This document shows, in pieces, positions 1 through 9,654 of a stretch of DNA of 64,000 nucleotides. The translations under genes and the position numbers were made by a program. The stretch lies in contig NZ_AAEW02000005.1 in the NCBI RefSeq assembly GCF_000167355.1, positions 62,001 to 126,000 of the forward strand. The letters are read 5' to 3'. The notes under the pieces are model-generated. The model was not told the origin of the DNA. It did no database searches and was given only the letters and a program-made list of their open reading frames with translations. The number at the start of each line of letters is the position of its first letter. Positions within the stretch are counted from its first letter, which is position 1. Source of the DNA: Desulfuromonas acetoxidans DSM 684. Its GTDB lineage: Bacteria > Desulfobacterota > Desulfuromonadia > Desulfuromonadales > Desulfuromonadaceae.

Positions 1-1
1 T

Positions 2-1387
2 GAAGGAAAATTGCTCAGTTACTCCAATACCCGTTTTTATTACAACGAAAGTGACGGGACTCTTTCAGAGTCGAACTCCACGACAACGACAAACACATAT
101 GATGAAGACGGAAAGACGATAGGTGGTTCTTTTTATGATGCTACTGACAATAATGGCGACGGCATCCTCGACGACAGTGAATCAATAGTATGTACGATAA
201 CCTACGACAGTAGCGGATACCTCACTAGTCAAAGCTGTGTGACGACAAGTGACGATGATGGCGATGGTCCTACAGAAGCAACAGAAACAGTCAGTGATAC
301 AACTTACACACATACCTATACGGATGGGGTGTTGACTCAAACCATTGTTGAAGGTGGTGACGAAATATTTAATACTCCTTACACGCTCGATTTCACCTAC
401 AATGAAGATGGCCTGGTCGCCACAAAAACAAAGTCTTACAACAATTATGGTGAGAGTGGCATTGATACCTATTACAGACTCTCCTTCAGTTATGACTCAG
501 AAGGTCGAGTCATCGGCTACACCAATCGCTTTGAATATGATTCTAATGACGATGAGGTTCTGGACTATTTTGAGGAACGGATTTACACTTTCAGCTATGA
601 TGACAACGCACGCATTTTGACAAGCAATTATCAGTACCGAGATGACAGCACACCCACCGTAGAAGGGTACAATAGCAACTACCTGTACACCCATACGTAT
701 AGCTATACCGATGATGGATTGCTTTCATCCTATGATCGTACCTATCAGACCGATCTGGATCGGGATGGTGAAGTTGACAACGTGAGTTACACCAGAAATA
801 TCGAATACACTTATGAAAACGGTTATCTTGCTTCACTAAACTACGATTATGAAAGCACTGGCGATGATGAGGTCATTGACTCTCAGGATCATGAAACCCA
901 AGTGTTCACCTATCAGGATGGGCTGCTTAAAACCATCGTCTGGGAAGACGATGACAATAATGATGGCGCGATTGATGAAGCCACAACGATAGAAGCAACC
1001 TATGATGCATCAGGCCGAGTGACCGCCTACGAGGCCATCAATTATGATGGTGACTATGCCTCACTTGATGAAGCTCAAGCCGTAGCGTTAACCTACAACG
1101 CCGATGACACGGTAACAGGAACAATCACGATGACCAGTTACGGTGAAGGTGATCCCGAGGTGACAACAACCCCAGTGAACATCGATTTTTCAGCCAATGG
1201 ATTGCCAAGTGGTGGCATGGATTATACATTCGACACCATTGAACCCGACTATTGTGTTACCCCTTCAACTGAGACTCTTCTCTATTATCACGGGGACAAT
1301 TACATTAAAGAACAGACTTATCTCATCAATATCAAAATCCCTAAGATCCTTGGTATCATGTGGATGGTCTCCATGAGCGATTCTTAA
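2..1387 (+). CDS. Secreted YD-repeat-like protein with calcium-binding DxDxDG loops (5' partial)
   Basis: The reading frame is open to the left edge, so only the C-terminal ~460 residues are visible and the start and any signal peptide lie outside the window. The protein is built from degenerate units of about 45-55 residues. Each has an aromatic beta-strand motif of the type F-x-Y-D-x-x-G-R/L-V/L, like YD/RHS repeats, and then an acidic loop such as DNNGDGILDD, DDDGDG, DLDRDGEVD or DNNDGAIDE, which resembles EF-hand or thrombospondin type-3 calcium loops. The composition is strongly acidic and Thr/Ser/Tyr rich, with almost no Lys or Cys, which fits an extracellular protein. The last ~40 residues leave the repeat pattern. 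The adhesion or surface role is inference; no toxin domain is visible. Confidence 0.6.
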   Translation, partial: EGKLLSYSNTRFYYNESDGTLSESNSTTTTNTYDEDGKTIGGSFYDATDNNGDGILDDSESIVCTITYDSSGYLTSQSCVTTSDDDGDGPTEATETVSDTTYTHTYTDGVLTQTIVEGGDEIFNTPYTLDFTYNEDGLVATKTKSYNNYGESGIDTYYRLSFSYDSEGRVIGYTNRFEYDSNDDEVLDYFEERIYTFSYDDNARILTSNYQYRDDSTPTVEGYNSNYLYTHTYSYTDDGLLSSYDRTYQTDLDRDGEVDNVSYTRNIEYTYENGYLASLNYDYESTGDDEVIDSQDHETQVFTYQDGLLKTIVWEDDDNNDGAIDEATTIEATYDASGRVTAYEAINYDGDYASLDEAQAVALTYNADDTVTGTITMTSYGEGDPEVTTTPVNIDFSANGLPSGGMDYTFDTIEPDYCVTPSTETLLYYHGDNYIKEQTYLINIKIPKILGIMWMVSMSDS

Positions 1388-1390
1388 AAA

Positions 1391-1435
1391 CAATCCGGCC
1401 GGGCGTTCAACTGAACGTCCGGCCGGGTTTCTTTT
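1391..1435 (+). terminator. Intrinsic terminator after the repeat protein
   Basis: The arms CCGGCCGGGCGTTCA (1395-1409) and TGAACGTCCGGCCGG (1412-1426) are complementary apart from one G-T pair, and the hairpin is followed by a T-rich stretch (GGTTTCTTTT). It lies 8 bases after the stop codon. Confidence 0.85.
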
Positions 1436-1480
1436 ACCATTCGACTCTCACACCACCCGTTCTTCACTCTTCCCCTCATC

Positions 1481-1508
1481 TTGAATTCTCACTTCACCAT
1501 GTTATAGT
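1481..1508 (+). promoter_or_regulatory. Putative sigma-70 promoter of the sucrose operon
   Basis: TTGAAT at 1481-1486 and TATAGT at 1503-1508 are separated by 16 bases and lie 35 bases upstream of the fructokinase ATG. It is the only good match in the short gap between the terminator and the operon. Confidence 0.5.
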
Positions 1509-1542
1509 AATTACTCATTTTCCTTAACCAACTGGAGTGAAA

Positions 1543-2454
1543 ATGTCTCTACAGGGCAACACACCTCTGATTTTTGGAGAGGTTCTCTACGACATCTTCC
1601 CGGACCAGTCAGTTCTTGGAGGTGCTCCGTTCAATGTTTGCTGGCATTTAGCCGGATTTGGCCTTGACCCGCAATTTATCAGCCGTATCGGCACTGACAC
1701 TCTTGGCGATCAGGTTGTTCAATCCATGCACGATTGGGGGCTGGCGACCCAAGGGGTACAACGAGATGACAATCATACAACCGGGCGGGTTTCCGTCTCA
1801 CTGCAGCAAGGCCAGCCGCAGTATCTGATCGAGGAAAACCAGGCCTACGACCATATCGCCTCGGATCAGCATTATCCTTCCTATCCGCAAACACCACTGC
1901 TTTATCACGGCACCCTGGCCTTACGCTCCACAACCAACAGAAACACTCTCAACCATCTTCTCTCATCCACTCAGGCACCCAGTTTTGTGGATCTCAACCT
2001 GCGTACCCCATGGTGGAACCCGGAACGGATCACGGCACTCCTTAAACGATGCTGTTGGGCCAAAATGAATGATGTTGAACTGGAGATCGTCTCGCGTGAA
2101 GCAAGGCAGTCAGACGTACCGTTAACGGAACAGATCAAAAATCTGGCCGAAACGTTCAACATCGACCATCTGTTTGTTACCTGCGGAGAAAACGGCAGCT
2201 ATTGCGCCCAACAGGGTAACGTCTTTTTTCAACCTTCAGCACCTGTCGCCAATGTCGTCGACACCGTTGGTGCTGGTGATGCATTCAGTGCCGTTTGCAT
2301 CATCGGCCTGCTGTTAAACTGGCCAACGCAATCAATTCTTGAGCGTGCCGGCCAATTCGCCGCGTTTCTGTGTCACCAACGCGGCGCCCTGCTTGATGAC
2401 AAGCAGGTGTATCTCACTCTTTTACAGCAATGGAATGTAAACGATGACCAATAA
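1543..2454 (+). CDS. Fructokinase, PfkB-family sugar kinase
   Basis: Phosphorylates fructose to fructose-6-phosphate with ATP in the cytoplasm. The PfkB/ribokinase fold shows an N-terminal GEVLYDIFPD and a GGAPFNV sugar-binding segment, and near residue 245 the C-terminal DTVGAGDAF anion-hole and catalytic-Asp motif. The 303-residue length is normal. The ATG at 1543 is preferred over an in-frame GTG at 1537 because GGAG (1534-1537) is correctly spaced only for the ATG. Its 3' end overlaps the next gene by 11 bases. Fructose specificity is inferred mostly from the neighbours, since sucrose cleavage releases fructose. Confidence 0.85.
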   Translation: MSLQGNTPLIFGEVLYDIFPDQSVLGGAPFNVCWHLAGFGLDPQFISRIGTDTLGDQVVQSMHDWGLATQGVQRDDNHTTGRVSVSLQQGQPQYLIEENQAYDHIASDQHYPSYPQTPLLYHGTLALRSTTNRNTLNHLLSSTQAPSFVDLNLRTPWWNPERITALLKRCCWAKMNDVELEIVSREARQSDVPLTEQIKNLAETFNIDHLFVTCGENGSYCAQQGNVFFQPSAPVANVVDTVGAGDAFSAVCIIGLLLNWPTQSILERAGQFAAFLCHQRGALLDDKQVYLTLLQQWNVNDDQ

Positions 2455-4588
2455 GCGCGGTTTGTATGTTGTTCTCATCAGTATTCATGGATTGATCCGC
2501 GGCAACGATCTTGAATTGGGACGTGATGCCGACACCGGTGGTCAGACCAAATACGTTGTCGAACTGGCTCAGGCTCTTGGCAAACATACCGACATTGAAA
2601 AGGTGGAGCTGTTTACCCGGCAGATTTTCGATGAACGTGTTGCAGACGATTATCAACAAAGTGAAGAAGACCTCAACGATCATGCCCGGATCGTCCGTTT
2701 CCCCTGCGGCCCGAAACGCTATATTCGCAAGGAAAGTCTCTGGCCGCATCTCGATGTGTACATTGATAATGCCATTAAACACTTCCGTCGCCAGCGCCGA
2801 GTTCCGGATGTGATTCATGCCCATTATGCCGATGCTGGTTACGTCGGTGCGCATCTCGCCAATCTGATGGGCGTGCCTCTGGTGTTTACCGGGCATTCAC
2901 TGGGGCGCGAGAAAAAACGCCTGCTGATGGCCAACGGCATGGACGAAGCTACCGTCGAAAAAAAGTATGAAATTTCACGACGCACCGAAGCTGAGGAAGT
3001 GGCGTTGGACAATGCCTTGATGGTGATTGCCAGCACCCACCAGGAGATCAAACGGCAATATTCCAGTTACGAAAACTACCGCATCAAGCAGATGCAGGTC
3101 ATTCCTCCCGGTGTTGATCTGGAGCGTTTTTATCCCGCCAAACGGCGTGGTCGCTACCCGGCGATTATCAACCAGCTCAAACATTTTCTCGCCGAACCGG
3201 CCAAACCCTGCATCCTGGCAATTTCCCGTGCGGATGAGCGTAAAAACATCCAATCGCTGGTGCATGCTTACGGCAAAAGCGAACGATTGCAGGAGCTGGC
3301 TAACCTGGTGATCATAGCCGGTAATCGGGATGATATTCGCCGTATGGATCGGGGCGCACGCAAGGTGTTACAGGAGTTGCTTCTCAATATCGACACCTAT
3401 GACCTATACGGCAAAGCGTGTTATCCCAAACACCATGAGCCGGATGATATTCCCGAATTTTATCGCTTGGCGGCCCGCCTGCAAGGGGTGTTCATCAATC
3501 CGGCACTGACGGAACCTTTTGGACTCACCCTGATCGAGGCTGCGGCCAGCGGACTACCGATTGTCGCCACCAACGATGGTGGCCCGCGTGACATTATCGC
3601 AAACTGTCACAATGGCACCTTGGTCGATCCATTAAGTGAAGAAGATATCACCCAGGGATTACTCCGTGTTCTTGATGATCCGGAGCAATGGAAACGCTAC
3701 GCGGGCAATGGCATCAAGGGGGTCAAAAAGCATTACTCCTGGGACAGTCATGTTCGAAAATATCTCACTACCCTTAAAAAGAAATTGAGGCTCAGACGCG
3801 TGAATCGATTTTTTGAAGCAAAACGGACCCAGATCCCTACCGCAAAAAAATTCCTTATCGCCGATATCGACAACACCCTTCTCGGCCATGAAGGGGCGAC
3901 TGAACGTCTTGTTGAGGTACTCAAAAAACATCAGGGTGAGCTCGGTTTTGCCGTGGCCACCGGACGGCGCATTGAAAGTGCCCGTTCTGTGCTTAAAGAA
4001 TGGAACATCCCGGAGCCCGAAGTGTTTATTTCATCCGTCGGTACGGAGGTACATTACAAAGGAGCGGAATTGCAGCTTGATGAAAGCTGGGCCAAGCACA
4101 TCTCTTATCAATGGGAGCCGGAAAAAATCCGTGATTTGATCACTCCCCTGCCCGGCATTGTCACGCAGGAAAAGGCAGCGCAACGCACCTATAAAATCAG
4201 CTATTTTTACGACCCTAAAAAATCACCCACAGCCGGCGAGCTGCGGCGTATCTTGCGTCAGAAAAATCTGCACGCCAAAGTGATCATGTCACACGGACAA
4301 TTTCTTGATATCATCCCCATCCGCGCCTCAAAAGGCCATGCGGTGCGCTTTCTTGCCATGCGGTGGGGCATTGAACCGGAAGATATTATTGTTGCCGGTG
4401 ACTCCGGCAATGATGAAGAGATGCTCAACGGCAACACTCTTGGTGTGGTTGTCGGGAACTACAGTAAAGAACTGAATAAACTGCACGGCAAACATGCCGT
4501 CTACTTTGCTGAGAAAACCTATGCTGACGGTATTCTGGAAGGAATGGACCATTATGGCTTTCTCGAACAACTGGAGCAGACCCCATGA
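2444..4588 (+). CDS. Sucrose-phosphate synthase with C-terminal HAD (sucrose-phosphatase-like) domain
   Basis: Transfers glucose from a nucleotide sugar to fructose-6-phosphate, giving sucrose-6-phosphate. Residues ~1-450 are a GT4 GT-B glycosyltransferase: the GGQTKYVVELAQAL donor loop is near residue 30, FTGHSLGREK near 150, and the EPFGLTLIEAAASGLPIV Glu-x7-Glu motif near 360. Residues ~465-714 are a HAD-IIB domain with nucleophile motif DIDNTLLG and metal motif GDSGNDEEML. Both catalytic Asp residues of the first motif are present, so the protein could also dephosphorylate the product to sucrose (inference). The gene overlaps the fructokinase by 11 bases, and its stop overlaps the sucrose synthase start as ATGA. 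Confidence 0.9.
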   Translation: MTNKRGLYVVLISIHGLIRGNDLELGRDADTGGQTKYVVELAQALGKHTDIEKVELFTRQIFDERVADDYQQSEEDLNDHARIVRFPCGPKRYIRKESLWPHLDVYIDNAIKHFRRQRRVPDVIHAHYADAGYVGAHLANLMGVPLVFTGHSLGREKKRLLMANGMDEATVEKKYEISRRTEAEEVALDNALMVIASTHQEIKRQYSSYENYRIKQMQVIPPGVDLERFYPAKRRGRYPAIINQLKHFLAEPAKPCILAISRADERKNIQSLVHAYGKSERLQELANLVIIAGNRDDIRRMDRGARKVLQELLLNIDTYDLYGKACYPKHHEPDDIPEFYRLAARLQGVFINPALTEPFGLTLIEAAASGLPIVATNDGGPRDIIANCHNGTLVDPLSEEDITQGLLRVLDDPEQWKRYAGNGIKGVKKHYSWDSHVRKYLTTLKKKLRLRRVNRFFEAKRTQIPTAKKFLIADIDNTLLGHEGATERLVEVLKKHQGELGFAVATGRRIESARSVLKEWNIPEPEVFISSVGTEVHYKGAELQLDESWAKHISYQWEPEKIRDLITPLPGIVTQEKAAQRTYKISYFYDPKKSPTAGELRRILRQKNLHAKVIMSHGQFLDIIPIRASKGHAVRFLAMRWGIEPEDIIVAGDSGNDEEMLNGNTLGVVVGNYSKELNKLHGKHAVYFAEKTYADGILEGMDHYGFLEQLEQTP

Positions 4589-6969
4589 TCACTGAATTGA
4601 AAACACTGTTTAGCGAACACCGCCGCACACTCTATCTGTTGTGTCAGCAATTCTACACCCATGAAGACTCTCCATTTTTGCTGCGCAGCGATTTGCATCA
4701 ACTTTTTGACCTGTTTATCCAGACGGAACAAGGACAACTCCTTAAAGACAGTGCAGTTGAAGAGCTGTTCTGCTCACTTCAGGAAGCCTCCAAAAACGAG
4801 CCGTGGATCTATCTGGCGGCACGCAGTACCATCGGCCATTGGAACTACTACCGACTGCACAGCGAGGAGATTGAGATTGACGAGATCGATGTCTCGGAAT
4901 ATCTGGAATTTAAAGAGCGCCTGGTCGGCTATGAAGCACCTTCCGATGAGTATCTGCTCGAACTTGATATGACGCCGTTCAACCGTGAGTTTCCTAAACT
5001 TCAGGAAGCCCGCTCCATCGGTCGCGGGGTCGAATTTCTCAACCGTCATCTGTCGAGTAAGCTGTTTGTTGAAAAGCGCGAAGGCAGCCGCAAAATTCTC
5101 GACTTCTTGCGTGTCCACCAGCACCGCAGCACCCAGTTGATGCTCAATGGCATGATTGAGGATGTGCCTGGTTTGCAGGCCGCCCTACGCAAAGGGGTTA
5201 AGTTTCTGAAAAACTGTGATGAAGACACCTGCTGGGATGACGTCGCTCCCACCATGATGTCCTATGGTTTTCAGCCCGGCTGGGGTCGCACCCTCGAAGA
5301 TATCCTCGAGATGTTTCACATGCTGATGGATATTCTTGAAGCCCCCGATCCGCAGAATCTTGAAAAATTTCTCGGCCGTATTCCGATGATTTTCAGCATT
5401 GTTGTGGTGTCGCCCCATGGTTATTTTGGCCAGGAAAACGTTCTTGGCCTGCCCGACACCGGCGGTCAGGTCGTCTATATTCTCGATCAGGTTCGCGCGC
5501 TTGAAAAAGAGATGAAAGAACAGATTTACCGGCAGGGGTTGGATATTGAACCGAGCATTGTTGTTCTAACCCGCCTGATTCCCCATTGTGGTGACACCTC
5601 CTGCAATCAGCCCGAAGAACAGATTGCCGGCACCTCCAATGCCACCATTGTTCGGGTGCCGTTCCGCAATGATCAGGGAGAAGTGATCAACGACTGGATC
5701 TCCCGATTTAAGATCTGGCCTCACCTGGAGCGCTTCAGCCGTGAATCGGAACGCAAACTGCTCGAAACCATCGGCGCCAGGCCGGACTTGATCATCGGTA
5801 ACTATTCCGACGGTAATCTGGTGTCGTTCTTACTGTCGCGTCGTCTGCGCGTCACCCAGTGCACCATTGCCCATGCCTTGGAAAAAGCCAAATATCTGTT
5901 CAGCGGCCTGTATTGGAAGGAAAACCCCGAATACAACTTCCAAACTCAGTTCACCGCCGACCTGGTCAGCATGAACGCCGCAGATTTCATCATTACCAGT
6001 ACCTACCAGGAGATCGCCGGTACTGAGGAAAGTCTCGGTCAGTACGAAAGTTACAGTTCCTTTACCATGCCGGCACTGTATCGCGTTATCAATGGCATCA
6101 ACATTTATGACCCCAAATTCAACATTGTCTCTCCTGGGGCCGATGATCGTGTTTATTTCCCTTATTATGATGAGGAAAATCGCCTGACGGAACTCCATGA
6201 TGAACTGCATGAACTCATCTACGGTGATCACATGGAAGGATCGCGCGGCCTGCTGGACGACAAGGACAAACCACTGATCTTCACCATGGCCCGACTCGAT
6301 AAGGTCAAAAACATTACCGGACTGGTCGAATGTTATGCCAAATCAGAGCGACTGCGCGAACAGGCGAATCTGCTGGTTGTCGCCGGCAGTATTCATGTCG
6401 ACCACTCTTCCGATGCTGAAGAGCGCTATCAGATAGAAACCATGCACCGTCTGTTTGACGAATACCAATTAGATGGGCAAGTGCGCTGGCTCGGCAAACA
6501 TCTGCAGAAAAACAAAGCCGGAGAACTCTATCGTTACATCGCCGACCAAAAAGGTGTTTTTGTCCAACCGGCGTTATTTGAAGCTTTTGGCCTGACTGTC
6601 ATTGAAGCCATGGCCACCGGGCTGCCCATTTTTGCCACCCAATATGGTGGACCTCTTGAGATCATTGTCGATGGCAAAAGCGGTTTTCACATTGACCCTA
6701 ACGACAATGAAGAGATGGCTGAAAAGATCTGCACCTTTTTTGAACGTGCCGCTAACCATCCCCAATATTGGAAGGTGATCTCTGATGCCTGTATCACCAG
6801 AGTTGAAGAAAACTACACATGGTCGTTGTATGCCCGACGCTTGCTGACTCTGTCCCGGGTGTATGGCTTTTGGAAATATGTGTCCAATCTCGAACGAGAA
6901 GAGACGCGACGTTATCTTGAAATGTTCCACGGCCTCATGTTTAGAAATTTGGCATCAGAGACGCAGTAA
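4585..6969 (+). CDS. Sucrose synthase
   Basis: Reversibly converts sucrose plus NDP to NDP-glucose plus fructose. The 794-residue length matches the family (~800). The N-terminal half carries the sucrose-synthase-specific region, followed by a GT4 domain starting near residue 270 with the GLPDTGGQVVYILDQ loop and, near 665, EAFGLTVIEAMATGLPIF with FATQYGGPLE. The ATG overlaps the upstream stop by four bases (ATGA), which indicates translational coupling. With its two partners it forms a complete cycle: synthesis by SPS, cleavage by this enzyme, and fructose salvage by the kinase. Confidence 0.92.
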   Translation: MITELKTLFSEHRRTLYLLCQQFYTHEDSPFLLRSDLHQLFDLFIQTEQGQLLKDSAVEELFCSLQEASKNEPWIYLAARSTIGHWNYYRLHSEEIEIDEIDVSEYLEFKERLVGYEAPSDEYLLELDMTPFNREFPKLQEARSIGRGVEFLNRHLSSKLFVEKREGSRKILDFLRVHQHRSTQLMLNGMIEDVPGLQAALRKGVKFLKNCDEDTCWDDVAPTMMSYGFQPGWGRTLEDILEMFHMLMDILEAPDPQNLEKFLGRIPMIFSIVVVSPHGYFGQENVLGLPDTGGQVVYILDQVRALEKEMKEQIYRQGLDIEPSIVVLTRLIPHCGDTSCNQPEEQIAGTSNATIVRVPFRNDQGEVINDWISRFKIWPHLERFSRESERKLLETIGARPDLIIGNYSDGNLVSFLLSRRLRVTQCTIAHALEKAKYLFSGLYWKENPEYNFQTQFTADLVSMNAADFIITSTYQEIAGTEESLGQYESYSSFTMPALYRVINGINIYDPKFNIVSPGADDRVYFPYYDEENRLTELHDELHELIYGDHMEGSRGLLDDKDKPLIFTMARLDKVKNITGLVECYAKSERLREQANLLVVAGSIHVDHSSDAEERYQIETMHRLFDEYQLDGQVRWLGKHLQKNKAGELYRYIADQKGVFVQPALFEAFGLTVIEAMATGLPIFATQYGGPLEIIVDGKSGFHIDPNDNEEMAEKICTFFERAANHPQYWKVISDACITRVEENYTWSLYARRLLTLSRVYGFWKYVSNLEREETRRYLEMFHGLMFRNLASETQ

Positions 6970-6986
6970 CCTGTTTCCCATCGAAC

Positions 6987-7026
6987 CGTATAAAGCCGAA
7001 TCCCATAACGGGTCCGGCTTTATACG
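6987..7026 (+). terminator. Probable terminator hairpin after sucrose synthase
   Basis: There is a perfect 12-bp inverted repeat, CGTATAAAGCCG at 6987-6998 and CGGCTTTATACG at 7015-7026, with a 16-base loop. The T-tract after it is weak (TTCT), so termination is likely but not certain. Confidence 0.6.
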
Positions 7027-7045
7027 TTCTGAAGCCCTTATAGCA

Positions 7046-7112
7046 GGAGGTTGAAAAAGTCCCATCCGGGAGCTTTTCATCGACGAATGCGATTTCCACC
7101 TTGTCGCCCTAA
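7046..7112 (+). repeat. Partial dispersed repeat related to the 15.3-kb element
   Basis: The stretch with GTTGAAAAAGTCCCATCCGGG (7049 onward) resembles, on the opposite strand, the right end of the 153-bp element at 15286-15438, which reads GTTAAAAAGTCCCTTCCGGG. The following bases share a GACG...GCGATTT block. It looks like a truncated or decayed copy of the same intergenic repeat. Confidence 0.45.
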
Positions 7113-7335
7113 CCGCTTACTGACAATCCGTTCCCAGGCAGGTTCTCCCGACGATACTAAAACAACGATACCACATGTGGTAATTCTCATATCTTGTTTT
7201 GCCTATATCTAATCATTATTAGCTTCATTTTTTTGTCCATCTATCCTATAAGTACCATCTTAATTTAATGTTAGTGAATTATTAGACTTAAGAGTGGCCG
7301 AAGGGAGCCTTTAAAAGCGTGACGGAGATTGCATT
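7113..7335. other. Non-coding leader of the chemoreceptor gene
   Basis: No gene is seen here. The region is AT-rich, holds a perfect 14-bp palindrome (TACCACATGTGGTA, 7169-7182) that may be a regulator site, and ends in a GGAGA ribosome-binding site at 7324-7328. I see no strong sigma-70 promoter. Confidence 0.4.
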
Positions 7336-9576
7336 ATGTTTAGAAAACTGAAAATTGACACTAAATTGCTCCTTCTCATCGGATTGCTGCTACTACTGCT
7401 CGCAATATCTGTTGTCATCAGTATCAGTGGCTTATCGACCACTGTCCATAACGGCGAAGAAATGGCTGCTGGTAACCGTTTACGTGGTGAATTGCTAGCA
7501 CGTGAAGTCGACCACCTCAACTGGTCAAAACAAGTGTCTTTGTTCCTTACCGATCCTCATGTCGATGAACTGACTGTCCAGCTTGATCATACGCAATGTG
7601 CATTAGGCAAATGGTTGTATGGTTCAGGACGCCAGGAAGCAGAAGCTCTTGTTCCGGGGCTGAAAGAGGATCTTAAAAAGATTGAGCTGCCTCATCAGCA
7701 CCTGCATGAATCTGCTCAAAAAATCAAACAGGTCTACAAAACCGCCGATGCGCAACTGCCGCAATTTCTCACGGCAAAAGAGATGGACCATGTTTCCTGG
7801 GTCAATAAGGTTCAACAGGCGATTATTACGGGAGATAAAGATCTCAACGTTCAGTTTGATCCGACACAGTGCGGCTTTGGCAAGTTTCTCTACGGCCAAA
7901 AGGCCGAAGAAACCAGACGCGATCATCCTGAAATCGGTGAACTGCTCGAGGCCCTGAAAGAGCCCCATCAACAACTGCATCACAGTGGTAAAGCCATTGC
8001 CGAGTTGCTTCGCCAAGGGAACAAGCAGCGGGCGATTACTTTGTTTAATGACGAGATCACCCCCACCTTATACCAAACCCGCGTGTTGTTGCGCCAAGCC
8101 GGAAAACTGGCGGCGGATGCTCTTTCCGGTCAGAAACAGGCACAGCTTATTTTCAGCAAAGAGACCCAACAACATCTTGTTGACGTGCAAAAACTAATGC
8201 ACGACATGGATAAAGTCGTGCAGGCCAATATTATGTCTGACACCGTGATGATCAGCACTGCAGTTATGACACGTAAAGAGATTATTGCCATCGGTGTCAT
8301 TGCCCTGATTCTCGGCTTATCGTTAGGGTACTTTATTTCACGCAGTATCACCAAGCCTCTTCATCGCGCGTTTTCCGTTGTTGAAAAATATGGTAAAGGC
8401 GATACCAGCGACCAGGATCTGCCGCTGGGCGATGCCATCAACTGTTCTGACATGTTCAACTGTGGTCAAAAAGACTGCCCTTCCTACGGCAAAGAGGGCC
8501 ATTGCTGGGTAGAAACCGGTTCGTTTGGTGCCAATCCGGTGTGTAAGCATCTCACTGACGGCACCCATCAGGATTGCCGCGAATGTAAAGCCTATCAGGC
8601 CAAAGATGAGATCACCGAGTTGGGATCTGTGCTGATCGGCATGGCTCACAGCCTGCAATCACGCAGCGAACTGGCCGAAGCCATCGCCGAAGGGGACCTG
8701 ACACAAGAGGTGTCCATCTCCTCTCCCAACGACAAACTCGGCCATGCCTTAAAAACCATGTTGGAAGGCTTACGGGAGATGGTTGGCGGCATTCAAACCG
8801 CTGGTGAACAGATCGCTGCCGGTTCCGGTGAGGTGTCTGACGCCAGCCAGGCACTGTCTCAGGGTGCCACGGAATCGGCAAGTTCGTTAGAAGAAGTCAC
8901 CGCATCGATGAACGAAATGTCCGGCAAGGTTAAAGATAGTGCCGAACATGCCAATGCTGCCAGCCAGTTGGCCAGTGATGCGCAGAAATCGGCTGAAAAC
9001 GGTGACACGCAAATGGATGAGATGGTTTCAGCCATGGGTGCGATCAATGAATCGAGTCAGAACATCTCAAAAATCATTAAAGTGATCGATGAGATCGCCT
9101 TCCAGACCAACTTATTAGCCTTAAACGCAGCGGTTGAAGCTGCCCGCGCCGGTCAGCATGGTAAAGGGTTTGCCGTCGTTGCCGAAGAGGTGCGTAACTT
9201 GGCTGCCCGTAGTGCTAAAGCGGCCAAAGAAACCGCTGAGATGATTGAAGGATCGACATCACTCACCGAACGCGGTTCGCAGATTGCTCAGCAGACCTCT
9301 GAGGCCTTGAAAGAGATCATGTCTGGCACCACTAAAGTTTCAACGTTGTTAGAAGAAATTGCCATTGCCAGTAATGAGCAGGCCCAGGGTATTGAACAGG
9401 TTACAGTGGGTTTGTCACAGATTGATAAAGTGACTCAGCAAAATACGGCCACGGCGGAAGAGAGCGCTGCTGCAGCGGAAGAACTGTCCAGTCAGGCAGC
9501 ACAGATGCGTGAGATGTTGAAGAAATTCAAAGTCAGCGAAAACAGCGGCCCTCGCCCACCCATGTTGACCATGTAA
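7336..9576 (+). CDS. Methyl-accepting chemotaxis protein with duplicated CZB-like sensor and Cys-rich insert
   Basis: Membrane chemoreceptor. TM1 spans ~10-32. The sensor region has two copies of a CZB-like (chemoreceptor zinc-binding) unit: the first starts DHLNW near 58 and continues [10 protein letters not shown], the second starts DHVSW near 151 and continues [10 protein letters not shown]. Each ends in a PHQxLHxS segment. TM2 is ~317-338. The HAMP region is then interrupted by a ~50-residue stretch (about 370-420) with seven Cys in CxxC and CxxxxC spacing, resembling the two-CW type of insert. The C-terminal cytoplasmic domain has the conserved hairpin tip [19 protein letters not shown]. 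It is preceded by GGAGA seven bases from the ATG. Zn/redox sensing is inferred from the family and the Cys content. Confidence 0.88.
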   Translation: MFRKLKIDTKLLLLIGLLLLLLAISVVISISGLSTTVHNGEEMAAGNRLRGELLAREVDHLNWSKQVSLFLTDPHVDELTVQLDHTQCALGKWLYGSGRQEAEALVPGLKEDLKKIELPHQHLHESAQKIKQVYKTADAQLPQFLTAKEMDHVSWVNKVQQAIITGDKDLNVQFDPTQCGFGKFLYGQKAEETRRDHPEIGELLEALKEPHQQLHHSGKAIAELLRQGNKQRAITLFNDEITPTLYQTRVLLRQAGKLAADALSGQKQAQLIFSKETQQHLVDVQKLMHDMDKVVQANIMSDTVMISTAVMTRKEIIAIGVIALILGLSLGYFISRSITKPLHRAFSVVEKYGKGDTSDQDLPLGDAINCSDMFNCGQKDCPSYGKEGHCWVETGSFGANPVCKHLTDGTHQDCRECKAYQAKDEITELGSVLIGMAHSLQSRSELAEAIAEGDLTQEVSISSPNDKLGHALKTMLEGLREMVGGIQTAGEQIAAGSGEVSDASQALSQGATESASSLEEVTASMNEMSGKVKDSAEHANAASQLASDAQKSAENGDTQMDEMVSAMGAINESSQNISKIIKVIDEIAFQTNLLALNAAVEAARAGQHGKGFAVVAEEVRNLAARSAKAAKETAEMIEGSTSLTERGSQIAQQTSEALKEIMSGTTKVSTLLEEIAIASNEQAQGIEQVTVGLSQIDKVTQQNTATAEESAAAAEELSSQAAQMREMLKKFKVSENSGPRPPMLTM

Positions 9577-9599
9577 GCATGTCATACAAATGAGACGAC

Positions 9600-9634
9600 A
9601 AAAGGCGAGCCGGAAAATTCCGACTCGCCTTTTG
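9600..9634. terminator. Bidirectional terminator between convergent genes
   Basis: The stem AAAAGGCGAG...CTCGCCTTTT has A and T tails on both sides. It sits between the chemoreceptor (plus) and the iron-sulfur subunit gene (minus) and can serve both. Confidence 0.85.
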
Positions 9635-9654
9635 CTTGGGTTTGTAAAAAAAGG

